Positions 53,205-62,126 of a DNA stretch of 64,000 bases are shown here, in pieces. How positions within the stretch are numbered: position 1 is the first letter of the stretch; every line of letters begins with the position of its first letter. Source of the DNA: Paenibacillus radicis (ex Xue et al. 2023) (GTDB lineage Bacteria > Bacillota > Bacilli > Paenibacillales > NBRC-103111); the NCBI RefSeq assembly GCF_024722015.1, contig NZ_JANQBD010000029.1:1-64000 (forward strand), read 5' to 3'. Under the pieces are notes generated by a model. It did not search any database, was not told where the DNA came from, and saw only the letters and a list, made by a program, of their open reading frames with translations. Both the position numbers and the translations under genes were made by a program.

Positions 53205-54449
53205 ATGTCGAAGGGAGCAGCAGTTACGGAAACACAGCAAGTAAGGATACCAACTGCAAGACGAAATCCATATAAAGACGGTCCTTTTTGGGGAATATGT
53301 ATCGGGCATGCTTTTACGCACTGGTATCCGTCTTCCATGTATATTTTATTACCTTATATTGTTATTGCCTATAATTTCTCCATTACACAGGCTGGATTAT
53401 TACTAACATTAAGATCTTTAATCACTGCATTCCTGACGATGCCTATAGGCGCTTTTACCGATATGTCCAGAAAGAAGCATCTGTTTTTGGCAGCCTCATT
53501 ATTTTTGGTTGGAATGCCGTTTCTCTTTATTGGATTCGTTCAGGAATATTGGTTGTTTGCGCTGCTTTTTATTGTGATGGGTGTGGGCAATGAGTTCTGG
53601 CATCCGGCTTCCTACACAACCTTGTCGCAAAGATTTCCTGAACAGCGGGGACTGACGTTCGGTTATCACGCTATGGCCTCGAATCTTGGGGATATGCTGG
53701 CACCTATCGTTATAGGCGCTTTGATTGTCACCTATACATGGCAGGAAATTATTTATTGGAATTTCGTTCCGGGTGTGTTTTTTGCCATTTTCATTTTGAT
53801 CACTTTAAGGAATATGAATGTCGATCCATCCCGATTAACCAAAGCCAATGCAGACTCGGCGAGCGGGTTAAAGGATTATTTAACAGGGTTAAAGGAATTG
53901 CTCCGCAATAAAACGGTGGTGCTGATTGCTGTTCTAAGTGGAATTCGTGCGATGGCACAAAACGGTATTATGATTTTACTTCCTTTATATTTAGCGATGC
54001 AAATGGGTCTGAACGCCTTTTGGGTAGGTATGACACTGGGAGTGCTGCAGGCAGGCGGGTTGATTGCGGCTCCTATTGTAGGAAGAATGTCGGATAAATC
54101 GGGTCCGCGCAAAATATTGACGACCTTGATGGTTGCTACATCGATCATGCTTGTAATAGTATCGTTCATTCGCAATGACTGGATTCTTATTGGTACGATT
54201 GCCGTTCTAGGATTTTTCTTGTATGCGATAAGGCCCGTGATGCAGGCGTGGGCAATGGAAAGCACGGATACGAAAGTAGCGGGGACAGCGACAAGCTTGT
54301 TGTTCAGCATGCAATCCCTCATGGGGGCTGCGTCACCGATCATCGGTACCTATCTGGCGCAAACCTACAGCTTCTCTGTTGCTTTTTACTTTTTGGCGGG
54401 AGTTATTTTGGCAGGAAATCTGGTTATTCATTTCATACCTAACAAATAA
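53205..54449 (+). CDS. MFS transporter
   Basis: About 414 residues with twelve predicted helices and the MFS loop motifs (GAFTDMSRKKH between helices 2 and 3; GRMSDKSGPRK between 8 and 9). The first helix segment GHAFTHWYPSSMYILLPYI resembles fosmidomycin-resistance-type exporters. ATG 53205 is preferred because the protein then starts close to the first helix; the frame is open to ATG 53151. Neither start has an ideal ribosome-binding site. Substrate unknown. Confidence 0.8.
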   Translation: MSKGAAVTETQQVRIPTARRNPYKDGPFWGICIGHAFTHWYPSSMYILLPYIVIAYNFSITQAGLLLTLRSLITAFLTMPIGAFTDMSRKKHLFLAASLFLVGMPFLFIGFVQEYWLFALLFIVMGVGNEFWHPASYTTLSQRFPEQRGLTFGYHAMASNLGDMLAPIVIGALIVTYTWQEIIYWNFVPGVFFAIFILITLRNMNVDPSRLTKANADSASGLKDYLTGLKELLRNKTVVLIAVLSGIRAMAQNGIMILLPLYLAMQMGLNAFWVGMTLGVLQAGGLIAAPIVGRMSDKSGPRKILTTLMVATSIMLVIVSFIRNDWILIGTIAVLGFFLYAIRPVMQAWAMESTDTKVAGTATSLLFSMQSLMGAASPIIGTYLAQTYSFSVAFYFLAGVILAGNLVIHFIPNK

Positions 54450-54541
54450 TAGAAAGAACCTTTTTCTATGCACATCAGGCAACTGACGTTACAATAGGTG
54501 AAGTAACTATTAAGTGCAGACTGAATGGAGTAGCTCATATA

Positions 54542-55420
54542 ATGAAAAAATTCAAGAAATTTTATGTCGAAATCACTAGCGTGTGCAATCTGGCCTGTAC
54601 TTTCTGCCCGCCAACGGAGAGGCAAGCTAATTTTATTAAGGTAGATGCGTTCACTAAAATATTAGATGAAATAAAACCTCATACGGATTATATATATTTT
54701 CATGTCAAAGGTGAGCCTCTTCTGCATCCCAAAGTAGATGAGCTGCTGGATTTGAGCCACGAAAGAGGATTTAAGGTTAATATTACCTCTAATGGAACGC
54801 TTATTAATAAGAACAAGCACAAGCTTTTGAACAAGCCGGCTCTAAGACAAATCAACTTCTCGTTGCATAGCTTTGACGGGCATGAAGGCTCCAAGAATAA
54901 AGAAGAGTACATTATGAGCATTTTGTCTTTTGTGAAGGAAGCTGTGGCTACTAGCTCACTATTGATATCCTTTAGATTATGGAATCTGGATACCGATAAT
55001 ACTACCAACCTGGAAAGAAACAGAAATCGCGAAATCCTTGCGATGATTGAAAGAGAGTTTAATCTGGACTACAAAATCGAAGAAAAATTCGTTCGCGGCA
55101 GCGGGCTCAAAATTGCAGACCAAATCTATTTGAATCAGGATCACGAATTTAAATGGCCTAAGCTAACCGAAAAAGAAGATGAGGGAAAAGGTTTTTGCCA
55201 TGCTCTTAGAAATCAGGCGGCTATATTAGTGGACGGAACGGTGGTCCCGTGCTGCCTTGATGGCGAAGGGGTCATTAACTTGGGTAATATCAACCAAACC
55301 CCTTTCTCTGAAATCGTAGAGGGCGAAAGAGCGAACAGATTGTTCGATGGATTTTCGAGAAGAGAAGTCGTTGAGGAATTATGCAGGAAATGTGGGTACA
55401 GACAACGGTTTAGCATATAA
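54542..55420 (+). CDS. Radical SAM/SPASM-domain protein
   Basis: 292 residues. The radical SAM cluster motif is CNLACTFC (C18, C22 and C25), followed by the GEPLLHP segment that positions SAM. The C-terminal part has CCLDGEGVINLGN and CRKCGY, a shortened SPASM-type auxiliary cluster. Such proteins often modify peptides or act in unknown pathways. No precursor peptide gene was found in the flanks. The start ATG has GGAGTAGC upstream, a modest site. It stands alone between an MFS gene and an FAD monooxygenase gene. Confidence 0.83.
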   Translation: MKKFKKFYVEITSVCNLACTFCPPTERQANFIKVDAFTKILDEIKPHTDYIYFHVKGEPLLHPKVDELLDLSHERGFKVNITSNGTLINKNKHKLLNKPALRQINFSLHSFDGHEGSKNKEEYIMSILSFVKEAVATSSLLISFRLWNLDTDNTTNLERNRNREILAMIEREFNLDYKIEEKFVRGSGLKIADQIYLNQDHEFKWPKLTEKEDEGKGFCHALRNQAAILVDGTVVPCCLDGEGVINLGNINQTPFSEIVEGERANRLFDGFSRREVVEELCRKCGYRQRFSI

Positions 55421-55538
55421 GTTCGCGAGTTTGTGAGTTAGGGAGTGAGCGCTGCGTTGCCCCTGCCTTGAATTCATGAATCTCGTTGGGGTGTATGATA
55501 ATTAGAGGTATGAAGTTCCGCTAGTGGAGGCTTGAGCC

Positions 55539-56714
55539 ATGAATAAAAAGGTGTTGGTTATTGGAGCGGGAATCGGAGGTTTGACAACAGCACTTGCACT
55601 AAAACGAATAGGCTATGAGCCTGTAGTATACGAGCGCTCCTCCGAGCCTTCGTCCAACGGGACGACACTTGTGTTATGGCCTAATGCTTTGCGTGTCTTT
55701 CAAGCTCTTGGTGCAGCCGACGCAATCTTGAGGCTTGGTGTCCGCAACCTGAAGACGAGCGTATTTACTTCTAAGGGACAACCGCTGTACGAGCTTTCGC
55801 TCGACATGGAGGCTGAATATGGCTATCCGGTAATAACTGTATTAAGGGCAGATTTGCAGAATATCCTTCTGGAGCAGCTCGGGAGAGATGCTGTTGTGTG
55901 GGGGCAGGAGTTTGTTAGTGCCGAGCAGGATGATGAGCAGGTTACCGTAAAATTTGCCGATGGACATCTGGAGCAAGGTTGTTTATTGATCGGAGCGGAT
56001 GGCATTCATTCTAAGGTAAGAAATGCTTTATTCGGGGAAGTGCCGCTGCGCTTTTGCGGGTATGCTGCCTATAGAGGGATGGTGGACAACCATTCCTCTA
56101 TATTATCCCATCAGATTGGGATGGAAGTATGGGGGGAAGGCAAACGGTTTGGCCTGTTCCATACCGGCCATAAAGGGATCTACTGGTTTGCCACATTGAA
56201 CAGCGCGGCGGATAGTTCTATTTCTCCCAACGGGATAAAGCAGCGGCTGCTGCATGAATTTGCGGGCTGGCATCCACCCGTGGAGCAAATTTTACAGCTC
56301 ACGGATGAATCGAAGATGCTGCGCCACCTGATCTATGACCTGCCGAAATTGTCATATTGGACGAAGGGGCGAGCGACTCTGCTGGGCGACGCGGCGCATG
56401 CGATGACACCTAACCTTGGGCAAGGCGCCTGCCAGGCGATCGAAGACAGCATGGCTTTGGCCGAATCGATCCAGCGCGGACCTGACTTGAATACCGCTTT
56501 ACAACGCTATGAAGCCGGACGGATTTCACAGACAAGAAAAGTGGTGAACTTGTCGTACCGAATGGGGAAAGTTTCCCAGTGGTCGCATCCTTGGCTATGC
56601 GGAATTAGAAATTGGGCATTTGCCGCCCTGCCGGGCTCCCTTAAATTAAAGCAGTTGGAGCGTATTATAGGCAAGGATAGCCATTCGAAGAAAGACAACA
56701 AGTTGATGCTGTGA
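55539..56714 (+). CDS. FAD-dependent aromatic-type monooxygenase
   Basis: 391 residues of the PHBH-like flavoprotein hydroxylase family. The N-terminal GAGIGGLTTALAL dinucleotide motif (about 8-20), the DG motif GADGIHSKVRNALFG and the second FAD motif GDAAHAMTPNLGQGA (about 283-297) are all present. It would hydroxylate an aromatic or quinone-like substrate with NAD(P)H and oxygen. Substrate not inferable from context. TGGAGG lies upstream of the ATG; the next gene begins 24 bp downstream and may be cotranscribed. Confidence 0.87.
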   Translation: MNKKVLVIGAGIGGLTTALALKRIGYEPVVYERSSEPSSNGTTLVLWPNALRVFQALGAADAILRLGVRNLKTSVFTSKGQPLYELSLDMEAEYGYPVITVLRADLQNILLEQLGRDAVVWGQEFVSAEQDDEQVTVKFADGHLEQGCLLIGADGIHSKVRNALFGEVPLRFCGYAAYRGMVDNHSSILSHQIGMEVWGEGKRFGLFHTGHKGIYWFATLNSAADSSISPNGIKQRLLHEFAGWHPPVEQILQLTDESKMLRHLIYDLPKLSYWTKGRATLLGDAAHAMTPNLGQGACQAIEDSMALAESIQRGPDLNTALQRYEAGRISQTRKVVNLSYRMGKVSQWSHPWLCGIRNWAFAALPGSLKLKQLERIIGKDSHSKKDNKLML

Positions 56715-56738
56715 TTTTAGAAGGGGGATATTCTAGCT

Positions 56739-57236
56739 ATGAGTAAGGAAATCGAAAGAAAGTTTCTATTGCCGGTCTTCCCGGCGAAGGAGCTTGAGAA
56801 TAATACAATCGAGTTAGTTTCGAAGCAATACATATTTCAAACCTATTTGGCATTTTCAGAGGATCAAGAAATTAGAGTGAGGAAGCTAGTCAACAATGAA
56901 GGAATTTCCCACTATACGCATACTTTCAAATCAGGCCATGGTTTAGTAAGGGAAGAAATCGAATACTCGATCTCTGAGGAAGTTTACACGCAGCTGCTGA
57001 ATAATACGAAGCTTAAACCGCTTGAGAAGATACGAACTAAGGTAGAGCATGAAGGGCGTATCCTTGAGGTGGATGAATACAAACAAATCGATCTTATTGT
57101 TGTGGAAGTCGAGTTTCCCGATCTGCATGAAGCAGAGGTATTCACGGTTCCGAATTGGTTTGGAAGAGAGCTGGGGCAGGAAGAGGAGTTTCGTAACAAG
57201 ACTCTCTGGCTCAAGCTGCAGACTGAAACCATATGA
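56739..57236 (+). CDS. CYTH-domain protein (triphosphate tunnel metalloenzyme)
   Basis: 165 residues with the N-terminal EIERKFLL signature (ExExK) and further paired acidic and basic strands (EIRVRKL, YTHTFKSG, EEIEYSI, EVDEY, VVEVEF) that line the tunnel of CYTH enzymes. Family activities include inorganic triphosphatase and thiamine triphosphatase. GAAGGGGG precedes the ATG. A terminator follows at 57245-57287. Confidence 0.85.
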   Translation: MSKEIERKFLLPVFPAKELENNTIELVSKQYIFQTYLAFSEDQEIRVRKLVNNEGISHYTHTFKSGHGLVREEIEYSISEEVYTQLLNNTKLKPLEKIRTKVEHEGRILEVDEYKQIDLIVVEVEFPDLHEAEVFTVPNWFGRELGQEEEFRNKTLWLKLQTETI

Positions 57237-57244
57237 TTTTATAG

Positions 57245-57287
57245 AAAAGCGTTGGTCTGGAATACACGGCCAATGCTTTTCTTTTTT
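57245..57287 (+). terminator. Terminator after the CYTH gene
   Basis: AAAAGCGTTGG pairs with CCAATGCTTTT (one G-U), followed by CTTTTTT. Confidence 0.85.
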
Positions 57288-57523
57288 AAGAGATAAGAAA
57301 GCATAAGTTTGAACCGGAGGTTCACCTTTCTTATCTCGCAAGAAAAGCTACCGCTAAGACACGAATGTATCTTCATCGAATGGGCTTCGATCAGAAGCTT
57401 TTCTTAAGAGATAAGAAAGTATAAGTTTGAACGGGAGGTTCACCTTTCTTATCTCGCAAGAAAAGCTACCGCTAAGACACGAATGTATCTTCATCGAATG
57501 GGCTTCGATCAGAAGCTTTTCTT
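57288..57523. repeat. Two tandem copies of a 118-bp double-hairpin element
   Basis: Copies start at about 57288 and 57406 and differ at only a few positions. Each contains GAGATAAGAAAG/CTTTCTTATCTC (57290-57301 with 57326-57337 in copy 1), enclosing a small GAACC/GGTTC hairpin, then AAGAAAAGCT/AGCTTTTCTT enclosing ATCGAA/TTCGAT. No reading frame. The second hairpin of each ends in TTTTCTT, so it could terminate transcription. Confidence 0.9.
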
Positions 57524-57811
57524 ATATATAGTGCGGCTGAGTCTAAAATTGCAAGTAAGCTGCGTCAAGATATGAAATTTTATTGGGTTAAAGAGCGTTC
57601 CCATTAAACTTTAGAGCTGTATTTGTATTTGCCGAATCCTCTGCATATACTATAACAACCTGAGTTTGGGGTGAACTTTCTGTGACCGCCCTCCCAAGAA
57701 GGATTTAAAAGAAACCAACTGTTTTCTGCATCGTAGATAATGGGGAAGCTGAAGTCGAATACTGCATACCATGTTGGTTTTGCTAAAGTAAAATCCTTAG
57801 GGGGAATACGG

Positions 57812-58585
57812 ATGTCCACGTTTAAGAGAATGCTCGCCACTGTCGGAATAGGTGCTGCGAAGGTTGATTTACAGATAGATAATGATCGGGTAGCTGCTGG
57901 TGATATGGTAACAGGTGTCGTTTATATTCAAGGCGGGCGGGTTAATCAAGAAGTGGATGATGTATACGCATTCGTGAAAACGCAATATGTGCAGGAAAAG
58001 GACAAACAGAAATCTTTGGTGGAAACAACAGTAGGCAAGTTTTTGCTCGCAAGTAAATTTACAGTAGAAGCTGAGCAAGCTTATGAATTTCCGGTTTCTT
58101 TCCAGCTTCCGGCTGGAACTCCCATAACAGTGAAACGGACTATTGTCTGGATACAGACTGGTCTTGATATTAAAGAGGCTGTTGATCCGAAGGATGAGGA
58201 TCGACTGGAAGTCATCCCTCACCGACATTCTCAGACGGTACTGGATGCCATTGAGAAGCTTGGGTTTCGACGCCGTGAGGTTGCGTGCGAATACGCTCCG
58301 AAGCTTGGAAGAAATCTTCCATTTGTTCAGGAATTCGAGTTTGTTCCAACGACACACTTTCGTAGTAATTTGGATGAGCTTGAGGTTATCTTTTCACCGG
58401 ATGAAAACGGCGTGGAGCTGCTGCTGCAGATAGATCGCAAAGCACGTGGTTTGTTAGGGATGTTTGCTGAAGCAACGGATACGGATGAGAGCTTTGTCCG
58501 TTGTCACTTTAGTATCTCCGACCTGCGTAGAGGAGCAGATTCTGTTGCTGAAGAGTTGTCCCAGATCATCCGCAGGTTTATATAG
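57812..58585 (+). CDS. spo0M: Sporulation-control protein Spo0M
   Basis: About 257 residues, arrestin-like two-sandwich protein of the Spo0M/SpoOM family. Landmarks are the N-terminal GAAKVDLQID..VAAGDMVTG segment, HRHSQTVLDAIEKLGF in the middle and DLDE..FHFSISD-like late segments. The ATG at 57812 is chosen for AGGGGGAA ten bases upstream; the frame opens earlier at 57740 without a site. In Bacillus subtilis Spo0M affects sporulation onset and is stress- and sigma-H-linked. Single gene with a terminator behind. Confidence 0.88.
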   Translation: MSTFKRMLATVGIGAAKVDLQIDNDRVAAGDMVTGVVYIQGGRVNQEVDDVYAFVKTQYVQEKDKQKSLVETTVGKFLLASKFTVEAEQAYEFPVSFQLPAGTPITVKRTIVWIQTGLDIKEAVDPKDEDRLEVIPHRHSQTVLDAIEKLGFRRREVACEYAPKLGRNLPFVQEFEFVPTTHFRSNLDELEVIFSPDENGVELLLQIDRKARGLLGMFAEATDTDESFVRCHFSISDLRRGADSVAEELSQIIRRFI

Positions 58586-58638
58586 CTAGAACACTTAAAT
58601 GGAATACTCTTATGTTGTTCTCATGAAAAAAATAGTCG

Positions 58639-58686
58639 AAAAAGAACCTTCTGTTCCCATATTTATAGGGGATTGAAGGTTTTTTG
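58639..58686 (+). terminator. Terminator after spo0M
   Basis: AAAAAGAACCTTC pairs with GAAGGTTTTTT, with an inner TCCC/GGGGA match. It resembles the metQ terminator in its outer arms (AGAACCTTC). Confidence 0.8.
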
Positions 58687-59061
58687 CACATTTTACGGAT
58701 TCACTCACTCGGGTAACAACCGATCTTCAAGATGAGGAACAGGGATACCCTTTTTTTCTATTCATACGTGAGCATTCAAGTGAAACGGAAGTACGATCAC
58801 TTATTTGCTCGAGCTGAGGAGCAATTCGACAGGTTTTAGACGAAACTAGGTATTAAAGTTCCTTGAAATTTTCAATTAGAGGGGAGCCTAACAAATAGAG
58901 GGATCACGTTCCTCTAGCGAATGGGAGTGAGATTTCAGCAGGAATTGGGGCTTTCTAATGTTGCACAAGTGATGGCGCGTGAACAGATGTCCAAAGGTTG
59001 CTTTGCTTTCATTGAAAGGAGAGTAGGATAATCTTACCTCCTAGGCTGCTGAATGAAAGAA
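58687..59061. other. Intergenic region, no gene recognised
   Basis: No credible reading frame on either strand, and no clear promoter or structured element. It leads into the palindromic repeat at 59062. Confidence 0.4.
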
Positions 59062-59250
59062 GATAGATGGAAATCCTCCCGTTAATCCAGCCTGAATATC
59101 GTTTGAAAGCAAGCTAACTGGAAAAACTCCTGCTAATAAAGGGGATCGGGGTGATATCAGCCAAAATCCTTAGAATTAGCATGGGAAATTCCAGTTAATG
59201 GACTTGAAACCCTATGTTTCGGAGAAAATAACATGACAATTTCCTGATAA
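59062..59250. repeat. Palindromic intergenic repeat, copy B
   Basis: Homologous to 27131-27321 over its whole length: GATAGATGGAAATCCTCCCG at the left, CTAACTGGAAAAACTCCTGC in the middle, GGGAAATTCCAGTTAATGG inverted to it, and ACAATTTCCTGATAA at the right. Both copies are preceded by a terminator with AGAACCTTC arms, 185 to 380 bp upstream. Confidence 0.65.
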
Positions 59251-59392
59251 TTGCGTGGGGTTAGTTAGGCTGCCATGCCATGCTGTAAACGAACCCCGAA
59301 TCCTGCGATTTATACTATACCAGCTAACCATCCAGTTAAAAATCAGGATTGAACGCACTCACCTTGAGGGTGGAGCTGCCGGTCATCCCTTC

Positions 59393-59435
59393 TTGACAAA
59401 TATAGTTGTCAAGGATATAGTTGTCTTAACAACTA
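59393..59435 (+). promoter_or_regulatory. marR promoter with two overlapping operators
   Basis: TTGACA (59393-59398), 17-bp spacer, TATAGT (59416-59421). A palindrome with arms TTGACAA and TTGTCAA (59393-59412) covers the -35, and another with arms TAGTTGT and ACAACTA (59418-59435) covers the -10. The half-site GTTGT/ACAAC is common to both. This fits autorepression by the downstream MarR protein. Confidence 0.75.
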
Positions 59436-59457
59436 ATTATCGAAGAGGTGAAGACAA

Positions 59458-59913
59458 GTGGAAAAGACAACCGGCAATGGTATGGAACATTCAATAGGTT
59501 TTAATATGGGGGTAACCTACCGCAAGCTGACGAATCTCCTGCAATATCGTCTGAAGGAATACGATATTACGCCGGAGCAGTGGTCCGTTCTTTATCAGGT
59601 AGCCAGGGCGGATGGTTTGATTCAAAAGGAAATTGCGGATCGCGCAGGTAAGGATAGACCAACGACGACCCGAATTCTGGATCAATTGGAGGGAAAGGGC
59701 TGCATTTATAAGAAAACAGGGGAGAATGACCGACGTTCGTTCCTAGTCCATATTACGGACAAAGGAAAGCTGTTGATCGAAAAGACGCTTCCCATCGAGC
59801 GGCAAGTCATTAATGAGGTTAAAGAGTGGATGACTGCTGACGAATATGAATTGCTATTGGAGCTTCTGCTTCGAATCAACAATCGCATGAGTGAATTAAC
59901 AGACATAGAGTAG
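59458..59913 (+). CDS. MarR-family transcriptional regulator
   Basis: 151 residues starting at GTG 59458, with GAGGTG seven bases upstream. The winged helix spans about 35-105, with the recognition part QKEIADRAGKDRPTTTRILDQLEGKG and wing DRRSFLVHIT (here given as landmarks). It likely represses its own gene and the MFS exporter starting 11 bp after its stop, released by the exporter's substrate or a related phenolic compound. Confidence 0.9.
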   Translation: MEKTTGNGMEHSIGFNMGVTYRKLTNLLQYRLKEYDITPEQWSVLYQVARADGLIQKEIADRAGKDRPTTTRILDQLEGKGCIYKKTGENDRRSFLVHITDKGKLLIEKTLPIERQVINEVKEWMTADEYELLLELLLRINNRMSELTDIE

Positions 59914-59924
59914 GAGAAGACACG

Positions 59925-61136
59925 ATGAATACTCATGAACCATCTTCAAGATTATGGACGAAACCTTTTATTAGCTTAACAATTTGCTCGTTCTTGTTAT
60001 TTCTGAATTTGCAAATGCTGCTTTCTTCATTTCCCGCCTATGTGAAGGATAAATTTCTGGTTGGGGATTTGACGGTCAGCCTTGTAACGAGTGTGTTTGC
60101 CATCTCGGCGATAGCTACCCGATTCTTGACCGCGGCGCTGATTCGGAGGATGCAGCGTAAAGTGATTTTGTTTATCGGAATCGCTGTGGCGGGCATCATC
60201 ACCGCTATTTACGGGTGGGCCGATTCCATTGGATCGCTGCTTGCTATGCGCGTCGCCTATGGCATCGGATTTGGCATGTCGAGTACGATAATACCGACAT
60301 TGGTATCACCTATTATTCCTAGCAAAAGGATGGGCGAAGGAATAGGTTATTTTGGCCTTTCGACCAGCCTTGCTATGTCCGTGGGGCCGATGATCGGTTT
60401 AAATATGATGAACCATTACGGCTTCGGAACTCTTGCCGTAACGGGTGCCGCCACGGTGTTATTAATATTTCCAATCATATGGCTGTCTCGTTCCGTTCCC
60501 CCGGAACCCGTAATAGGACGTAGCACAAGTGCAGTCGCTGCGAACCCGTCGTCGAGTTCCGGATTATTATTTCCCGCTCTGCTGAATGTGTTTTTATCGG
60601 TAACCTACAGCGGACTTCTCAGTTTTATTGCTTTATTCGGGGAATCCGTGAATCTGGGGCAGGTGGGTTTATTTTTCCTGTTTAATGTAATCACTATAAT
60701 CATTATAAGGCCGATATCCGGCAAAATATTTGACAAAAAAGGGCATGCAGCTGTCCTCATTCCCGCGGCAATCTGTGTGCTGGCCAGTATGGTGTTGCTC
60801 TCCTATACCGCATCGATGCCGATGCTGATCGTATCTGCTCTGCTGTATGGACTTGGTTTCGGCTCTATTCAGCCGACCATTCAAGCCTGGATGCTTCGGT
60901 CGACGCCGCAAGCCCAGCATGGTACAGCGAACAGTATGTTTTATAACTCCACTGACTTCGGTGTTGCAATTGGCGCCTTAATTCTGGGAGCTATATCTTC
61001 GTTAACCGGGTATGCGGTCATGTATCGTTACTCGGCAGGATTTATGCTGCTGTTTCTTATAGTGTATGTGTTCTACTGGATTGCGAAGGGGAGAAAGACC
61101 AGAAACGGTTTGAAGCCGCAGTCAGCTGCCAAATAA
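59925..61136 (+). CDS. MFS transporter (drug-efflux type)
   Basis: 403 residues with twelve predicted helices. Motif A-like loop TAALIRRMQRK between helices 2 and 3, and GKIFDKKGHA between 8 and 9. AGGAGAAG precedes the ATG; cotranscribed with marR. Probably exports a toxic small molecule; substrate unknown. Confidence 0.88.
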   Translation: MNTHEPSSRLWTKPFISLTICSFLLFLNLQMLLSSFPAYVKDKFLVGDLTVSLVTSVFAISAIATRFLTAALIRRMQRKVILFIGIAVAGIITAIYGWADSIGSLLAMRVAYGIGFGMSSTIIPTLVSPIIPSKRMGEGIGYFGLSTSLAMSVGPMIGLNMMNHYGFGTLAVTGAATVLLIFPIIWLSRSVPPEPVIGRSTSAVAANPSSSSGLLFPALLNVFLSVTYSGLLSFIALFGESVNLGQVGLFFLFNVITIIIIRPISGKIFDKKGHAAVLIPAAICVLASMVLLSYTASMPMLIVSALLYGLGFGSIQPTIQAWMLRSTPQAQHGTANSMFYNSTDFGVAIGALILGAISSLTGYAVMYRYSAGFMLLFLIVYVFYWIAKGRKTRNGLKPQSAAK

Positions 61137-61228
61137 TTCATCACCTATTTAAACTCTCACAAAAGGATTGTTCCCCGTATTCGTAGAAATTAACATAGAT
61201 GTTACTGTCTACGAAGGGGGAAGTCTGG

Positions 61229-61582
61229 ATGAAGCAACCATATTCGACCGGTGTATTGAAGCAGGAATTTATAAAAATCTATAATTCAATTAATCAGGAA
61301 ATATTTGGGACAGGCATCAAATCACAGAAAATTGAAATTTCCGGCGATAAAGTGTTTATTTTTGCGACACATAAGCGTATACCTGCCTTGAAAATACTCG
61401 ATGAATCCAACCGCAGCTTGACGGCCAGTGTAGACATCTTGTTAATGGAGGCCAACAAACGGATGCTCAAGGAGCAGATCGAGAGCACATTGGGACTAGA
61501 GGTTAAGCTTGTGCTCAAGGATTATGATCCGGTAACGGAATTTTCGGGGACTGTTATTCTTTTGAAAGAACCATTAGAATAA
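61229..61582 (+). CDS. DUF2294-family protein
   Basis: 117 residues. The sequence pattern (KIEISGDKVFIFATHKRIPALKIL in part, then LEVKLVLKDYDP) matches the small DUF2294 proteins, which have no established function. ATG 61229 is preferred over 61199 because AAGGGGGAAG lies about six bases upstream. Cytosolic, no membrane segments. Single gene. Confidence 0.75.
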   Translation: MKQPYSTGVLKQEFIKIYNSINQEIFGTGIKSQKIEISGDKVFIFATHKRIPALKILDESNRSLTASVDILLMEANKRMLKEQIESTLGLEVKLVLKDYDPVTEFSGTVILLKEPLE

Positions 61583-62126
61583 ATGTTAATATATATGACA
61601 TGTAAATAACGTAATTTTCATTATTTTCTCGATATCAATAAATTTATATTGATTTCCTTGTATTTAAGTGTTATATTAACTGACATATTAGTGAGTTGTT
61701 CTAGCTGTTTATACAATAGCTCACACAATCATTGTGCTTGTGTACATTTAAGGTATCGCATCCTTTTGCAAAAGAGAGATTCGATTCCATTGTGTAGTTC
61801 AAGCGAAATCCATACATGCAGCAGGTGCTGAGGAACTCCTTACGGAGAGCTTTACAACCGCTAATTGTGACGTATCCGGGTCTGGTTTCTATCAGTCTCA
61901 GTATGCTCATGATGGCGGTTTTTTTGTCTAGTTAAACTAGTGAGGTGAACAAGGAGCGGAGCGGCCAAAAGTATCCTGGAGAAGCGTGAGCGTTCGCCTT
62001 TGTCCTCTGATTTCGTCAACTTAAGGTTTTATCTCATAGGGGAATCGGGGGACAACAGTGATCGGAAGAATGTTTTGGGCGCGCAGCGGGGGTGTTCACC
62101 GAATGCACCGAGAGAGGAGAAAGCAG
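61583..62126. other. Intergenic region, no gene recognised
   Basis: The first part is very AT-rich. ACCGC (about 61856-61860) and GCGGT (61916-61920) with seven T could close a long-looped terminator-like structure. At about 61945-62030 is a stretch with GGAGCGGAGCGGCC and GAGAAGCGTGAGCG that looks structured but was not assignable. No riboswitch consensus was found before the Nif3-like gene. Confidence 0.35.

Noticed and set aside
57288..57523. CRISPR array
   Set aside because: Two long near-identical units with internal hairpins and no spacers between them do not fit repeat-spacer organisation. No cas gene is nearby.
57703..57711. Sigma-H -35 (GAAGGATTT) upstream of spo0M
   Set aside because: It fits the -35 consensus but no GAAT-type -10 lies at the right distance; the nearest is over 40 bp away.
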